A DNA stretch of 64,000 nt, from contig NZ_JNLL01000001.1 in the NCBI RefSeq assembly GCF_000703085.1, positions 1,846,986-1,910,985 of the forward strand, read 5' to 3'. Shown here in pieces: positions 17,147-25,945 of the stretch (positions within the stretch are counted from its first letter, which is position 1; the number at the start of each line of letters is the position of its first letter). The translations under genes and the position numbers were made by a program. The notes beneath the pieces were generated by a model that did no database searches, was not told where the DNA came from, and saw nothing but the letters and a program-made list of their open reading frames with translations. Source of the stretch: Persephonella sp. KM09-Lau-8. GTDB lineage: Bacteria; Aquificota; Aquificia; Aquificales; Hydrogenothermaceae.

Positions 17147-17893
17147 TTAATAAATTAATGCTGTCAGGAAATAGTCTAATATTAATACTAATACCGATGC
17201 AACCACAACCGCAGTTGTAGTTGACCTACCAACTCCCTCTGCTCCTCCTTTTGTTACATATCCGAAATAACAGGCTACTATTGTTATTGTCATTGCAAAA
17301 AATGCTGATTTATAGAGACCTCCAAAGATATCTTTTAGTTCTGTTAAATCTTTCATTTTTTCTACAAATAAATAAGGGTTTATTGAATATAGATAAGTTC
17401 CAACAAAATAGCCTCCTATGATTCCTGAAGTATATGACAAAATCGTAAGTGCTGGCACCATTATTAAAGCAGCTATAAGTCTGGGGGCAACTAAATATCT
17501 AATTGGATTGACTGCCATAACCTGAAGGGCATCTATCTGCTCTGTAATTTTCATAGTTCCTATATTTGCTGCCATTGCTGAGCCTGAACGGGCAGTAACC
17601 AGAAGGGCAACAAGAACAGGTGAAAGTTCCCTGGCTAATGATAAAGAAACAAGGGCACCTATCAAAAATTCTGCATTGAATTTATGGAATGTGGGATAGG
17701 TTTCAACAACCAGCACACCCCCTGTGAAAAAGCCTGTGATTGCGATAAGCGGAGCGGCTGTTACGCCTATTTCATCCATATATTTAAGAATATGTTTGAT
17801 TTTTGGGGGAGACTTAATAATTACAAATACAGTTTCCAGAAAAAGTATGGTTGCCTCCCCAACATGTTCCACAAACTTTTTGAATTTTTCCAT
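17147..17893 (-). CDS. mlaE: MlaE-family ABC transporter permease
   Basis: 248 aa with five or six TM helices. The segment VALLVTARSGSAMAANIGTMKITEQIDALQVMAVNP, here described by residues ~95-130, is the conserved core of MlaE/YrbE/Ttg2B permeases, and GGYFVGTYL and VACYFGYVTKGGAEGVGRSTT follow. The family moves phospholipids between the membranes of diderm bacteria. The ATP-binding and MCE-domain partners are not adjacent. The ATG follows the dnaB stop directly, so it is cotranscribed with dnaB. Confidence 0.9.
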   Translation of the reverse strand: MEKFKKFVEHVGEATILFLETVFVIIKSPPKIKHILKYMDEIGVTAAPLIAITGFFTGGVLVVETYPTFHKFNAEFLIGALVSLSLARELSPVLVALLVTARSGSAMAANIGTMKITEQIDALQVMAVNPIRYLVAPRLIAALIMVPALTILSYTSGIIGGYFVGTYLYSINPYLFVEKMKDLTELKDIFGGLYKSAFFAMTITIVACYFGYVTKGGAEGVGRSTTTAVVVASVLVLILDYFLTALIY

Positions 17894-19951
17894 TTACAGC
17901 TCTGCTATATCTTCATCTATTAGATTTATATTTTCCAGAAACTCATCTTCTATTTTATCATCTGTTTCTGGAGATTGCTTTGTTTCTTCTTCTGGATAAC
18001 CACCTTTGGCGAGATTTTCAAATCTTGTTATATCTTTTATGAACGCCAGATTTACTATTCCTGTTGGGCCGTTTCTCTGTTTTGCTATTATTATTTCGGC
18101 AAGGCCTTCTTCTTCAGGGGTTGGATTTTTCTTGTAATATTCTGGTCTGTGTATAAACATAACAAGGTCAGCATCCTGCTCGATGCTATTATGCACGATA
18201 ATATCATTTGCTATAAAGTTGTGGGTTTCTTCAACAGTCATATCATAAACATCTTCTATTCCCAGTTCTTCTATGCTTACTATCTCATCCCAGAGAATAT
18301 CTGATGTAGCAAGTTGATATAGTTCGATAGCATTTAGTATTTGGGCAATTTTAAAGAGCTTGCCTCTTGAGATTGAATATTTGAAAATATTTGAGCCACT
18401 ATAGGCTATATCAAGTTTTCTTGCAAATTCTCTCCAGGAAATCTGAGCAATTTCTTTGAGTTTTTTTATCTGATATTCCCACACTTCTTCTTTTACATTT
18501 TTTAGATAGTTTTTAGTTTCCTCTCTTGGAACGGCTATTTTGTCTCCAGGTTTCAGCTGGTCAAGTCTATACCAGCCATCTATTTTAAAGAAAGGATGAT
18601 TAGCAGATGCCTTTATCTCTCTACCTGTTTTTGTTTTTAGGAGAAATACCTTCTTCCTTCCTGAATAAAATACTTTTGATACAAAGGCTTTCTTGATTTT
18701 ATAGTCTTTATCCATAGATAAAGTGTAAAATTGCTTTCCTACCATTTCTTTTATAGGCTTAAGCTCTCCTGTATTTGCATCAATTACCAGAGTATCACCT
18801 GTTAAACATCCACTTTCCCTTAGGTCTGCCAGTTGGGGTCTTTTATCGGAACGCATTTCTGCCTGACGTGACAGCTGGGCAAGGGAAATAACAGGAATAT
18901 TTAATTCTTTGGCAAGAGCTTTTAAACCTCTGGATATCTCTGCTACTTCCTGTTGTCTGTTTTCTGTTCTTCTATGGGAACGAAGAAGTTGAAGATAGTC
19001 AACAACAACAAGCTGAATATCCTTTTCTCTCTTTAACCTTCTGGCCTTGGCTCTTAAATCCAGAATTGAGATTGATGCTGTATCATCTATAAATAGCGGA
19101 GATTTTGATATTTCCAGAGCTGTGTTTGTAAGTTTTTCAAGCTCATCGGCACTTAAAAATCCAGACCTGATTTTTTTCAAAGTTATTCTTGCTTCAAGGG
19201 ATAGAAGTCTCATTGCAATCTGTTCCTTTGACATCTCAAGGGAGAAAAATGCAGCAGGAACTTTGTCAACCACGCTAACGTTGTGGAGAATAGAAAGAGC
19301 CAGGGAAGTTTTACCCATTGCCGGTCTTGCAGCAATTATTATTAAATCCCCTGGATGAAAACCTGTTGTCAGCCTATCAAGGTCATAAAATCCTGATGGA
19401 AGGCCTGTGATAATCGTATCCTTTTTAGAAAGCTCATTTATTATATTTAGGGTTTCTTTTATTACATCTTTTATTTCGTAGTAATGGGTTATGGCTCTAT
19501 CTTCATTGAGCTTAAAGATTTCTGTTTCAGCTTCTTCTATAAGCTGGTTGATATCCCTTACTTTTTTGGATTTTTCTATTATCCCTTTTGCAACGAGAAT
19601 AAGATTTCTGGCAATGGCTTTTTCTTTTAGCTGCTGGGCAAGGGTTTCCACTATATTAGGAGGAGCAGCTTCATTTGTGATAAGTGCTATATAGCCAGCT
19701 CCTCCAATAGCCTCTAATTTTCCGATTTTTTCAAGATGATTTTTTACTATAAGAGGTTCTATTTCTTTGCCTTCCTCAGATAACTGCAGAAAAGCAGAAT
19801 AGATAATTTTGTGCTTTGGATTAAAGAAATCATCAACCTTCAGTATATTAAAAACCGTATCAGCAACAGACGGGTCTATAAATATAGCTCCTAAAACAGC
19901 CCGTTCTGTATGGTCATCATGGGGAAGGTTAATATCTAATTCTTCTGCCAT
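17894..19951 (-). CDS. dnaB: Replicative DNA helicase DnaB, with mini-intein
   Basis: 685 aa precursor. The extein part (478 aa) is a complete DnaB: N-terminal domain (HDDHTERAVLGAIF), linker, and RecA-like domain with Walker A ARPAMGKTSLAL, Walker B LVVVDYLQLL and the arginine-finger region. It unwinds DNA at the replication fork. The sequence is split at RESG/SIEQDAD by a 207-residue intein (residues 382-588), which must splice out. The gene follows a terminator at 20054-20075 and so has its own promoter; the MlaE permease gene follows immediately. Confidence 0.95.
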   Translation of the reverse strand: MAEELDINLPHDDHTERAVLGAIFIDPSVADTVFNILKVDDFFNPKHKIIYSAFLQLSEEGKEIEPLIVKNHLEKIGKLEAIGGAGYIALITNEAAPPNIVETLAQQLKEKAIARNLILVAKGIIEKSKKVRDINQLIEEAETEIFKLNEDRAITHYYEIKDVIKETLNIINELSKKDTIITGLPSGFYDLDRLTTGFHPGDLIIIAARPAMGKTSLALSILHNVSVVDKVPAAFFSLEMSKEQIAMRLLSLEARITLKKIRSGFLSADELEKLTNTALEISKSPLFIDDTASISILDLRAKARRLKREKDIQLVVVDYLQLLRSHRRTENRQQEVAEISRGLKALAKELNIPVISLAQLSRQAEMRSDKRPQLADLRESGCLTGDTLVIDANTGELKPIKEMVGKQFYTLSMDKDYKIKKAFVSKVFYSGRKKVFLLKTKTGREIKASANHPFFKIDGWYRLDQLKPGDKIAVPREETKNYLKNVKEEVWEYQIKKLKEIAQISWREFARKLDIAYSGSNIFKYSISRGKLFKIAQILNAIELYQLATSDILWDEIVSIEELGIEDVYDMTVEETHNFIANDIIVHNSIEQDADLVMFIHRPEYYKKNPTPEEEGLAEIIIAKQRNGPTGIVNLAFIKDITRFENLAKGGYPEEETKQSPETDDKIEDEFLENINLIDEDIAEL
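18188..18808 (-). mobile_element. DnaB mini-intein (207 aa)
   Basis: An in-frame insertion starting with Cys (CLTGDTLV, codon 18806-18808) and ending VHN (Asn codon 18188-18190) followed by Ser as +1 nucleophile. Block A, block B (KASANHPFF, the TxxH-like motif) and the C-terminal DVYDMTVEETHNFIANDIIVHN (blocks F/G) are visible. Block B has Ala-Ser-Ala-Asn-His. There is no LAGLIDADG motif; the centre (residues ~480-545) is instead a helical, HTH-like segment. The site, between RESG and SIEQDAD, is the one used by the Synechocystis DnaB intein. Confidence 0.9.
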
Positions 19952-20053
19952 TTAAATCACCAGATTTGAAATGTAGTTTTGAAAATTTTAGAAGTTAAAT
20001 ATAACACAGAAGAGAAAATTTTTCTTTAGGTGGGAAATTATTGAAAATAAAGG

Positions 20054-20075
20054 AAAAGCCCCAAAAGGGGCTTTT
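20054..20075 (-). terminator. Terminator after rplI
   Basis: A perfect 9-bp stem, AAAAGCCCC and GGGGCTTTT, around an AAAA/TTTT loop. It lies 6 bp beyond the rplI stop on the minus strand and ends in T residues, so it should end the rpsF-ssb-rpsR-rplI transcript and separate it from dnaB. Confidence 0.8.
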
Positions 20076-20080
20076 AGGTT

Positions 20081-20533
20081 TTATTCTACGTTTTCAGGAA
20101 CGATATGAACTTTTATTGTTTCGCTAACTTCAGGGTGAAGTCTGATTGTGATGTTGTAAGAACCAATATTTCTTAATGGATTTCTAAGCATAATTTTCTT
20201 TCTGTCTATTTCTATTCCTTTCTCTTTGAGAGCTTCTGCTATATCTGCTGTTGTAACAGAGCCATAGAGTTTTCCTGTTGTTCCAACAGGTCTTTTGATT
20301 TCTATTTCCAGACCTTTAAGTTTTTCCGCAAGCTCAAGGGCTTTTTGTTTTTCCCTTTCAAGCTTTCTTGATTTTTGTCTGAGTATTTCCTGAACCATTC
20401 TTATATTACTGTCTGTAGCCTCATAGGCAAGGCCTTTAGGTATCAGATAATTTCTTGCAAAACCTCTTTTAACTTCTATGATATCCCCTATTGTTCCCCA
20501 ACCTTCAACATCTTTAGCAAGTATAACTTTCAT
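20081..20533 (-). CDS. rplI: 50S ribosomal protein bL9
   Basis: 150 aa. N-terminal MKVILAKDVEGWGTIGDIIEVKRGFARNYLIPKG motif region (residues 1-34) is the signature of bL9, followed by a long central helix (residues ~45-75) and a C-terminal domain with KLYGSVTTADIAEAL. It binds 23S rRNA. Last gene of the rpsF-ssb-rpsR-rplI operon, an order kept across bacteria. Confidence 0.97.
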   Translation of the reverse strand: MKVILAKDVEGWGTIGDIIEVKRGFARNYLIPKGLAYEATDSNIRMVQEILRQKSRKLEREKQKALELAEKLKGLEIEIKRPVGTTGKLYGSVTTADIAEALKEKGIEIDRKKIMLRNPLRNIGSYNITIRLHPEVSETIKVHIVPENVE

Positions 20534-20547
20534 TCTTCCTCAACCTC

Positions 20548-20802
20548 CTACATTATTACGTATGGTAATAAAGCAAGCTGTCTTGCTTTCTTAATCTCAA
20601 CTGTGAGTTTTCTCTGGTGTTTTCCGCATGTTCCGGAAATTCTTCTTGGTATTATTTTTCCTCTTTCAGATATAAATTGTCTGAGATATTCAACATCTTT
20701 ATAGTTAGGCTCTTTTCCTTCAGCACAGAATTTGCAGTATTTCTTCCTTTTCTGGAAAAATGGTTTGTTTTGTGCTGCTGGGTTTTGGTTTTTATTACTC
20801 AA
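20548..20802 (-). CDS. rpsR: 30S ribosomal protein bS18
   Basis: 84 aa from a TTG start at 20802 that has AGGAGG 7 bp upstream. The core is [22 protein letters not shown], then [17 protein letters not shown] and [22 protein letters not shown], all diagnostic for bS18. The pair of cysteines near the N terminus (CKFC) is the zinc-binding C+ form seen in many thermophiles. Confidence 0.97.
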   Translation of the reverse strand: MSNKNQNPAAQNKPFFQKRKKYCKFCAEGKEPNYKDVEYLRQFISERGKIIPRRISGTCGKHQRKLTVEIKKARQLALLPYVIM

Positions 20803-20822
20803 TTTTTTACCTCCTTTTGTTT

Positions 20823-21239
20823 TTAAAATGGAACATCTTCATCTGAGGAAAAATCCTCAGTTTCAGTAGAAATATCAAGTTCTGGTTCTTCCTCTATTTT
20901 TTCAGGTCTTTCTGCAGGTTTACCTGAAAGAATGCTTACCCTGTCGGCTACAATTTTTACCTTTGTCCTCTTATCTCCGGTTGCAGTTTCCCATCTATCC
21001 TGTCTGAGCTGTCCTTCAACAAGTATCTGTGTTCCTTTGTTAAGCTGCTTCCCAAGTCTTTCTGCAAGCTGTCCGAATGTCTCAATATCAAAGAAATATG
21101 TTTCTTCTTTCCATTCATTATTTACTCTGTAAGCTCTGTTAACAGCTATGGAAAAACTTGTAACCTGAGAACCGCTTGGTAAAAATCTAATCTCAGGGTC
21201 TCTTGTAAGTCTACCAATTAAAAATACTTTGTTAAGCAT
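20823..21239 (-). CDS. ssb: Single-stranded DNA-binding protein
   Basis: 138 aa. OB fold with [23 protein letters not shown] at the start, and a Glu/Asp/Ser-rich tail ending in EDVPF, the acidic hydrophobic tip that binds partner proteins. Protects single-stranded DNA in replication and repair. Located between rpsF and rpsR, a position shared by many bacteria. Confidence 0.97.
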   Translation of the reverse strand: MLNKVFLIGRLTRDPEIRFLPSGSQVTSFSIAVNRAYRVNNEWKEETYFFDIETFGQLAERLGKQLNKGTQILVEGQLRQDRWETATGDKRTKVKIVADRVSILSGKPAERPEKIEEEPELDISTETEDFSSDEDVPF

Positions 21240-21249
21240 AATTGACCTC

Positions 21250-21588
21250 TTATTCTTCTGTAGCCTCAGCTACTTCTGGAGTTTGTTCTTCTTTTTTAGG
21301 TGGCTTAATTTTGAAGTTAAGAAATCTGATGATATCCTCATCTAATCTGAGGTTATACTCAAGCTTCTGGGGAAGTTCGGAATTTTCTGTTTTGAAGTTC
21401 AGGATGTAATAGTATCCTGTATTGAACTTCTGGATTGGGTAGGCAAGCTCTCTTCTTCCCCATTTCTCAAAATTGTAAATCTCTCCACCATTTGAGGTGA
21501 TGAGATTTTGAATCTGTTCTACCTTTGAAGCCATTTCTTCTTCTGTCATTGTTGGCTTCAATACAAACACTAACTCATAATGACGCAC
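21250..21588 (-). CDS. rpsF: 30S ribosomal protein bS6
   Basis: 112 aa. Starts MRHYELVFVLKPTMTEEE and contains WGRRELAYPIQKFNTGYYYILNF, the bS6 core; the C-terminal tail is Glu/Lys-rich. It assembles with bS18 on the 16S platform. First gene of the rpsF-ssb-rpsR-rplI operon, with a GGAGG ribosome site 10 bp before the ATG. Confidence 0.97.
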   Translation of the reverse strand: MRHYELVFVLKPTMTEEEMASKVEQIQNLITSNGGEIYNFEKWGRRELAYPIQKFNTGYYYILNFKTENSELPQKLEYNLRLDEDIIRFLNFKIKPPKKEEQTPEVAEATEE

Positions 21589-21627
21589 TGTACATACCTC
21601 CTTCTGGATGATTTTATTAAATCAGCC

Positions 21628-21645
21628 TCCAGCCTTAATGCTGGA
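21628..21645 (-). other. Hairpin in the rpsF leader
   Basis: A 6-bp stem (TCCAGC and GCTGGA) with a 6-nt loop lies 40-57 bp before the rpsF start and 13 bp before the pth stop. The rpsF operon of many bacteria has a leader that binds the S6:S18 complex; this hairpin is in the right place, but I could not confirm the conserved bulged CCG. A weak attenuator is the alternative. Confidence 0.3.
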
Positions 21646-21657
21646 AGCAAGGATTTC

Positions 21658-22227
21658 TTATACTATTTTTTGATTACAAAAATTCATAGATTTATCAATA
21701 CCATATTTTAGCACATTTAATATACACTGGTTGGCAGACTGGATTACTTTTTCCAGTAAGATTTGCTGGTCTTTTGGGAAAGGGGATAATACATAATCAA
21801 CAACCTGCTCTTTCCTTTCTGGTCTGCCTATTCCGATTTTTAGTCTGGGGAAATCTTCAGTTTTTATATTTTCTATTATGGATTTCATTCCTCTATGACC
21901 ACCACTGGAGCCTTTTTTCCTAAGGCGAATAGCTCCAAGGGGCAAATCAAGGTCATCATAAACAACAAGAATTTCTTCAGGAGTAAGATTATATTCTTCA
22001 AGAAGATTTTTTACAGCTATACCGCTGTTATTCATGTAGGTCTGGGGCTTTACAATAATAACATCATGGTCAGGACATTCATAAATATGGGAGAAGCATT
22101 TTTCTTTGTATTTTTTATTGCATTTCAATGAAGAAGCCACAGCATCGGCCACCATAAAACCGATGTTGTGGCGGGTGTTTTTATATTGATTTCCTGGATT
22201 TCCAAGACCGATAATAGCTTTTATCAT
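21658..22227 (-). CDS. pth: Peptidyl-tRNA hydrolase
   Basis: 189 aa. N-terminal AIIGLGNPGNQYKNTRHNIGF holds the substrate Asn and catalytic His; KPQTYMNNSG, VYDDLDLPLG (catalytic Asp) and GGHRGMKSI follow. It recycles tRNA from peptidyl-tRNA released from stalled ribosomes. It follows rplY with 6 bp, part of the ispE-tRNA-prs-rplY-pth series. Confidence 0.97.
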   Translation of the reverse strand: MIKAIIGLGNPGNQYKNTRHNIGFMVADAVASSLKCNKKYKEKCFSHIYECPDHDVIIVKPQTYMNNSGIAVKNLLEEYNLTPEEILVVYDDLDLPLGAIRLRKKGSSGGHRGMKSIIENIKTEDFPRLKIGIGRPERKEQVVDYVLSPFPKDQQILLEKVIQSANQCILNVLKYGIDKSMNFCNQKIV

Positions 22228-22233
22228 TTAGGT

Positions 22234-22833
22234 TTATGCTTCTGCTGTTTCTTCAGCTGCCTCTTCTTCTGTTACTTCTTCAACTTCTGGCTCAAGAACA
22301 ACGGCCACAACTTCATCACCAGGTGTAAGGATTTTAACTCCTTCTGGTGGCTCTATATCTCTAACGTGGAGAACATCTCCAACATCAAGGTTTGATACAT
22401 CAACAGTGATTTTTTCAGGTATTTTTCTTGGAACTGTTCTAATGAGAATAGTGTGTAATGGTTTTTCTAGAATACCACCTACTTCAAGACCTTTTGGTTT
22501 TCCAACCAGTTCAACTGGAACTTCAACGTCAAGCTCAACTCCAAATGTTACTTCATAAAGGTCAACATGAATAGGAGTATCTCCAAGATAGTTATACTGA
22601 ATATCTTTGAGAATGCATACCCTTGGCTCTTCTTCTCCTTCTATTTTCAGGTCAATCAGGAACATTCCTGAAGGTCTGTCTGCAAGGTCTTTCCAGTATA
22701 TATATGCGTGGGCGTTTTCATGACCTTTTCCATAAACCTCAACAGGAATATATCCTTTTTTTCTATATTCCTTAACTTCGCTTTTCTTTCCTACTGTTCT
22801 TGGAATAGCTTTCCATTCAATTCTTTCTATCAT
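22234..22833 (-). CDS. rplY: 50S ribosomal protein bL25, CTC form
   Basis: About 199 aa, the long CTC type with an N-terminal 5S-rRNA-binding domain (residues ~1-95; RTVGKKSEVKEYRKKGYIPVEVYG) and a C-terminal beta domain ending in a Glu/Ala-rich tail. The ATG at 22833 is chosen because AAGGAGG lies 11 bp upstream; that Shine-Dalgarno overlaps the prs stop codon. An upstream TTG at 22857 would add only eight residues. Cotranscribed with prs. Confidence 0.92.
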   Translation of the reverse strand: MIERIEWKAIPRTVGKKSEVKEYRKKGYIPVEVYGKGHENAHAYIYWKDLADRPSGMFLIDLKIEGEEEPRVCILKDIQYNYLGDTPIHVDLYEVTFGVELDVEVPVELVGKPKGLEVGGILEKPLHTILIRTVPRKIPEKITVDVSNLDVGDVLHVRDIEPPEGVKILTPGDEVVAVVLEPEVEEVTEEEAAEETAEA

Positions 22834-22849
22834 TTTTTGTTCAACCTCC

Positions 22850-23785
22850 TTATACAAACAATGAACTTACTGAACTTTCTATATTAATTCTTTTGATTGC
22901 TTCACCAACAAGTTCTGCAATAGATAAAACTGTCAGTTTATCAAACTCTTTTCCTTTTGTTGGAATACTATCAGTTACTATTACCTCTTCTATCTCAGAG
23001 TTTGAAAGTCTATCTATAGCTGGGCCTGAGAATACAGGATGTGTGCAGGCTGCAATTACTGAATTAGCCCCTTTTTCTTTGAGCATATTTGCAGCAGCAA
23101 CAATTGTTCCTGCTGTATCAATAATGTCATCTATGATAATGGCATTTTTTCCTTCTATATCACCAATAACATCAAGGGTTTCAACTACATTTGGAGCAGG
23201 TCTTTTTTTGTAGATTATTGCGAGACTTGCCCCAAGTCTATTTGCAAGCATTCTTGCCCTTTCAACACCACCGGCATCAGGAGATACAACAACCATATTT
23301 GGTATCTTTTTCTTCTGGAGATAGTCCAGAATAACCGGAAGTGCATAAAGATTATCCACAGGACAGTCAAAAAATCCCTGTATCTGTGCAGAGTGAAGAT
23401 CAACAGTTAATACTCTGTTGGCACCTGCTTTCTGGATAATATCTGCAAGAAGTTTTGCTGATATTGGAACTCTGGGTTTATCTTTTCTATCCTGTCTTGC
23501 ATAAGCAAAATATGGAATTACAGCTGTTATTCTATGGGTTGAAGACCTTTTGAGTGCATCAAGAATAAGTAGAAGCTCCATTATATGGTCATTAACCGGA
23601 GATGTTAAAGGTTGGATTACAAATACATCAGCACCTCTAACGTTTTCTTTTATCTGAACCCTGATCTCACCATCAGAAAATCTTGTTACCAGTGTGTCAA
23701 CCAGAGGTGTGTGAAGATACTCTGCTACCCTGTGTGCAAATTCAACGTTAGCATTACCAGTTATAAGCTTAAGATGCTTACTCAA
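22850..23785 (-). CDS. prs: Ribose-phosphate pyrophosphokinase
   Basis: 311 aa. Makes PRPP from ribose 5-phosphate and ATP. Motifs: FSDGEIRVQI, YFAYARQDRKDKPR (ATP-binding flexible loop), VDLHSAQIQGFFDCPVDNL, and the PRPP loop AIIIDDIIDTAGTI. A standard class I enzyme. The gene lies between tRNA-Gln and rplY. Confidence 0.97.
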   Translation of the reverse strand: MSKHLKLITGNANVEFAHRVAEYLHTPLVDTLVTRFSDGEIRVQIKENVRGADVFVIQPLTSPVNDHIMELLLILDALKRSSTHRITAVIPYFAYARQDRKDKPRVPISAKLLADIIQKAGANRVLTVDLHSAQIQGFFDCPVDNLYALPVILDYLQKKKIPNMVVVSPDAGGVERARMLANRLGASLAIIYKKRPAPNVVETLDVIGDIEGKNAIIIDDIIDTAGTIVAAANMLKEKGANSVIAACTHPVFSGPAIDRLSNSEIEEVIVTDSIPTKGKEFDKLTVLSIAELVGEAIKRINIESSVSSLFV

Positions 23786-23823
23786 AAAAATACCTCCGGT
23801 TTTTTGTTTTATGGAATTTTAAA

Positions 23824-23899
23824 TGGCTGGGGAGGCAGGACTCGAACCTGCGACACCCGGTTCCAAAGACCGGTGTTCTGCCAACTGAACTACTCCCCA
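23824..23899 (-). tRNA. tRNA-Gln (anticodon TTG)
   Basis: 76 nt with CCA encoded at 23824-23826. The acceptor stem TGGGGAG pairs with CTCCCCA; discriminator is G. D arm, an anticodon stem CCGGT/ACCGG around loop CTTTGGA with anticodon TTG, and T arm with GGTTCGAGTCC are all present. It sits 3 bp after ispE and 38 bp before prs, so it must be cut out of the same transcript unless it has a promoter inside ispE. The order ispE, tRNA-Gln, prs also occurs in some proteobacteria. Confidence 0.97.
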
Positions 23900-23902
23900 A
23901 CT

Positions 23903-24721
23903 CTATTTAAGATAAGTTTTTATCAACTTCCAGCCTTTGACCTGGCAGATTTTATTCAGTTCTTCAGTAGGCTCCCCTGCAGCATAAACACTGCTACCGC
24001 TTCCTGAGATAGCTGGCTTATATCCCAGATACCTCAGGGTATTCATTACCTCTTTTACCTGTGGAAAATCCCTTTCCACAATCTTACCCAGCGTATTCTC
24101 AACTCTGTCAAGGAGCCTTTCAAAATCTCCAGTCAGGCTATCTATTATATGAATATCTTCCTTTTTTGTCAACATCTCAGGTGTAATTTTTTGATAAATT
24201 TCTCCGGTAGGTATACTAATCCCGGGATAGATAATAAATATCTGCTCTGAGAAGGTTTTTCCCATAAATTGCAGTTTGTCTCCTATTCCTTCACCAATTG
24301 CCATTCCACCTTTCAGAAAAAATGGCACATCTGCTCCTATGGAAGCTGCAAGCTGGAAAAGTTCCTCTTCAGAGAGAGGATGACCATAATACTTATTTAT
24401 ATATTTCAGGACTGTTGCAGCATTAGAACTGCCTCCACCAAGACCAGCTCCTACCGGAATATTTTTTTCTATAAAAATATCAAATTCAGGATGAATACCT
24501 GTCCATTCCTCAAATTTTTTTAATGTTTTAAAAACAATATTTTCTTCTTGAGGAATATTGGTTGATGTCTGAACTTTCTGGATGTGGGATGGCTTTATAA
24601 ATATTCTGTCATGGAGTTCAAGGGTATGAAATATAGTATATATCTCATGGTATCCGTCAGGACGTTTATTGGTTACCCAGAGACCTATATTTATTTTTGC
24701 CGGTGATTTTAAAATTTCCAT
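23903..24721 (-). CDS. ispE: 4-diphosphocytidyl-2-C-methyl-D-erythritol kinase
   Basis: 272 aa GHMP kinase of the MEP isoprenoid pathway. N-terminal SPAKINIGLWVTNKRPDGYHEI, the ATP loop PVGAGLGGGSSNAATVL and GSGSSVYAAG near the C terminus are diagnostic. Divergent from carA across ~90 bp. The tRNA-Gln begins 3 bp past its stop. Confidence 0.96.
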   Translation of the reverse strand: MEILKSPAKINIGLWVTNKRPDGYHEIYTIFHTLELHDRIFIKPSHIQKVQTSTNIPQEENIVFKTLKKFEEWTGIHPEFDIFIEKNIPVGAGLGGGSSNAATVLKYINKYYGHPLSEEELFQLAASIGADVPFFLKGGMAIGEGIGDKLQFMGKTFSEQIFIIYPGISIPTGEIYQKITPEMLTKKEDIHIIDSLTGDFERLLDRVENTLGKIVERDFPQVKEVMNTLRYLGYKPAISGSGSSVYAAGEPTEELNKICQVKGWKLIKTYLK

Positions 24722-24814
24722 AATTTTTTCCTTGCTAAACTTTATTTATTAAATAATATAATCCAAATCTCAGCTTTCTGGTAAAATATTTAAAATCTTT
24801 TTCAAGGGGTAGAA

Positions 24815-25945
24815 ATGGAAAAAGCTATCCTTGCCTTAGAAGATGGTCATTTCTTTTATGGAATTGCCTTTTCCGGTTTAGACCAGAAAGAAACAGGTGG
24901 TGAAGTTATATTTAATACATCAATGACTGGATATCAGGAAATCCTAACAGACCCTTCTTATAAAGGCCAGATTGTTGTTATGACTCCTTCTGAGATAGGA
25001 AACTATGGAACAAATCCTGAAGATATAGAATCAGAAAAAGTTCATGTTAATGGCTTTGTTATAAAGGATTTATCCCAGATTTATTCAAACTGGCGTGCAG
25101 ATAAATCTCTGAAAGAGTATCTTGATGAAAATGGTGTTATAGGTATTTACGGGATAGATACAAGAGCGCTGGTCAGAATTATAAGGAAATATGGAGTTAT
25201 GAAAGGATACATAGGCATTGGAGATATATCTCCTGTAGAGGCAGTAAAAAAAGCCCGCTCAATTCCTGATATTTCTGAGTTAGACCTTGTTTCAAAGGTA
25301 AGCCATAAGGAAGTTTACAAATGGACTGAAGGAAGCTGGGTCTGGCCTGAAGGATACACAAAGAAAACCGAATTTAAATACAGGGTTGCTGTCATAGATT
25401 ATGGGGTAAAGAGAAATATTCTAAGGTTAATGGTTGATAGGGGACTTGAGCTGACTGTATTCCCCCATACAGTAGAAGCAGAAGAGATAATCAAATTTTC
25501 CCCAGATGGTATTTTTCTGTCTAACGGCCCCGGAGACCCTGCAATACTTCATTACCAGATTGAACAGATTAAAAAGCTAATCAAGACAGATATTCCTATG
25601 TTTGGTATATGTCTTGGACATCAGCTACTTTCCTGGGCTATAGGTGGAAGGACTTACAAACTGGAATTTGGACACCATGGAGGAAACCATCCTGTAAAAA
25701 ATCTAAAAACAGGAAAGGTGGAAATCACAGCTCAGAACCATAACTATGCAACAGACCCATCTTCTTTGCCACAAAATGTTGAGGTTACCCATATAAACCT
25801 GAATGATGATACTATTGAAGGAATAAGACTTACTGATAGACCTGTATTTTCCATACAGCACCATCCAGAAGCATCACCGGGACCCCATGATTCCCATTAC
25901 ATATTTGATGAATTTGTAAAGCTTATAGAGGAAACAAAAAGATAA
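24815..25945 (+). CDS. carA: Carbamoyl-phosphate synthase small subunit
   Basis: 376 aa. N-terminal CarA domain (FNTSMTGYQEILTDPSY) followed by a class I glutamine amidotransferase domain: FGICLGHQLL with the nucleophile Cys, and HHPEASPGPHD with His and Glu. It supplies ammonia from glutamine for carbamoyl phosphate in arginine and pyrimidine synthesis. The large subunit gene is not adjacent. An AAGGGG site precedes the ATG. Confidence 0.97.
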   Translation: MEKAILALEDGHFFYGIAFSGLDQKETGGEVIFNTSMTGYQEILTDPSYKGQIVVMTPSEIGNYGTNPEDIESEKVHVNGFVIKDLSQIYSNWRADKSLKEYLDENGVIGIYGIDTRALVRIIRKYGVMKGYIGIGDISPVEAVKKARSIPDISELDLVSKVSHKEVYKWTEGSWVWPEGYTKKTEFKYRVAVIDYGVKRNILRLMVDRGLELTVFPHTVEAEEIIKFSPDGIFLSNGPGDPAILHYQIEQIKKLIKTDIPMFGICLGHQLLSWAIGGRTYKLEFGHHGGNHPVKNLKTGKVEITAQNHNYATDPSSLPQNVEVTHINLNDDTIEGIRLTDRPVFSIQHHPEASPGPHDSHYIFDEFVKLIEETKR

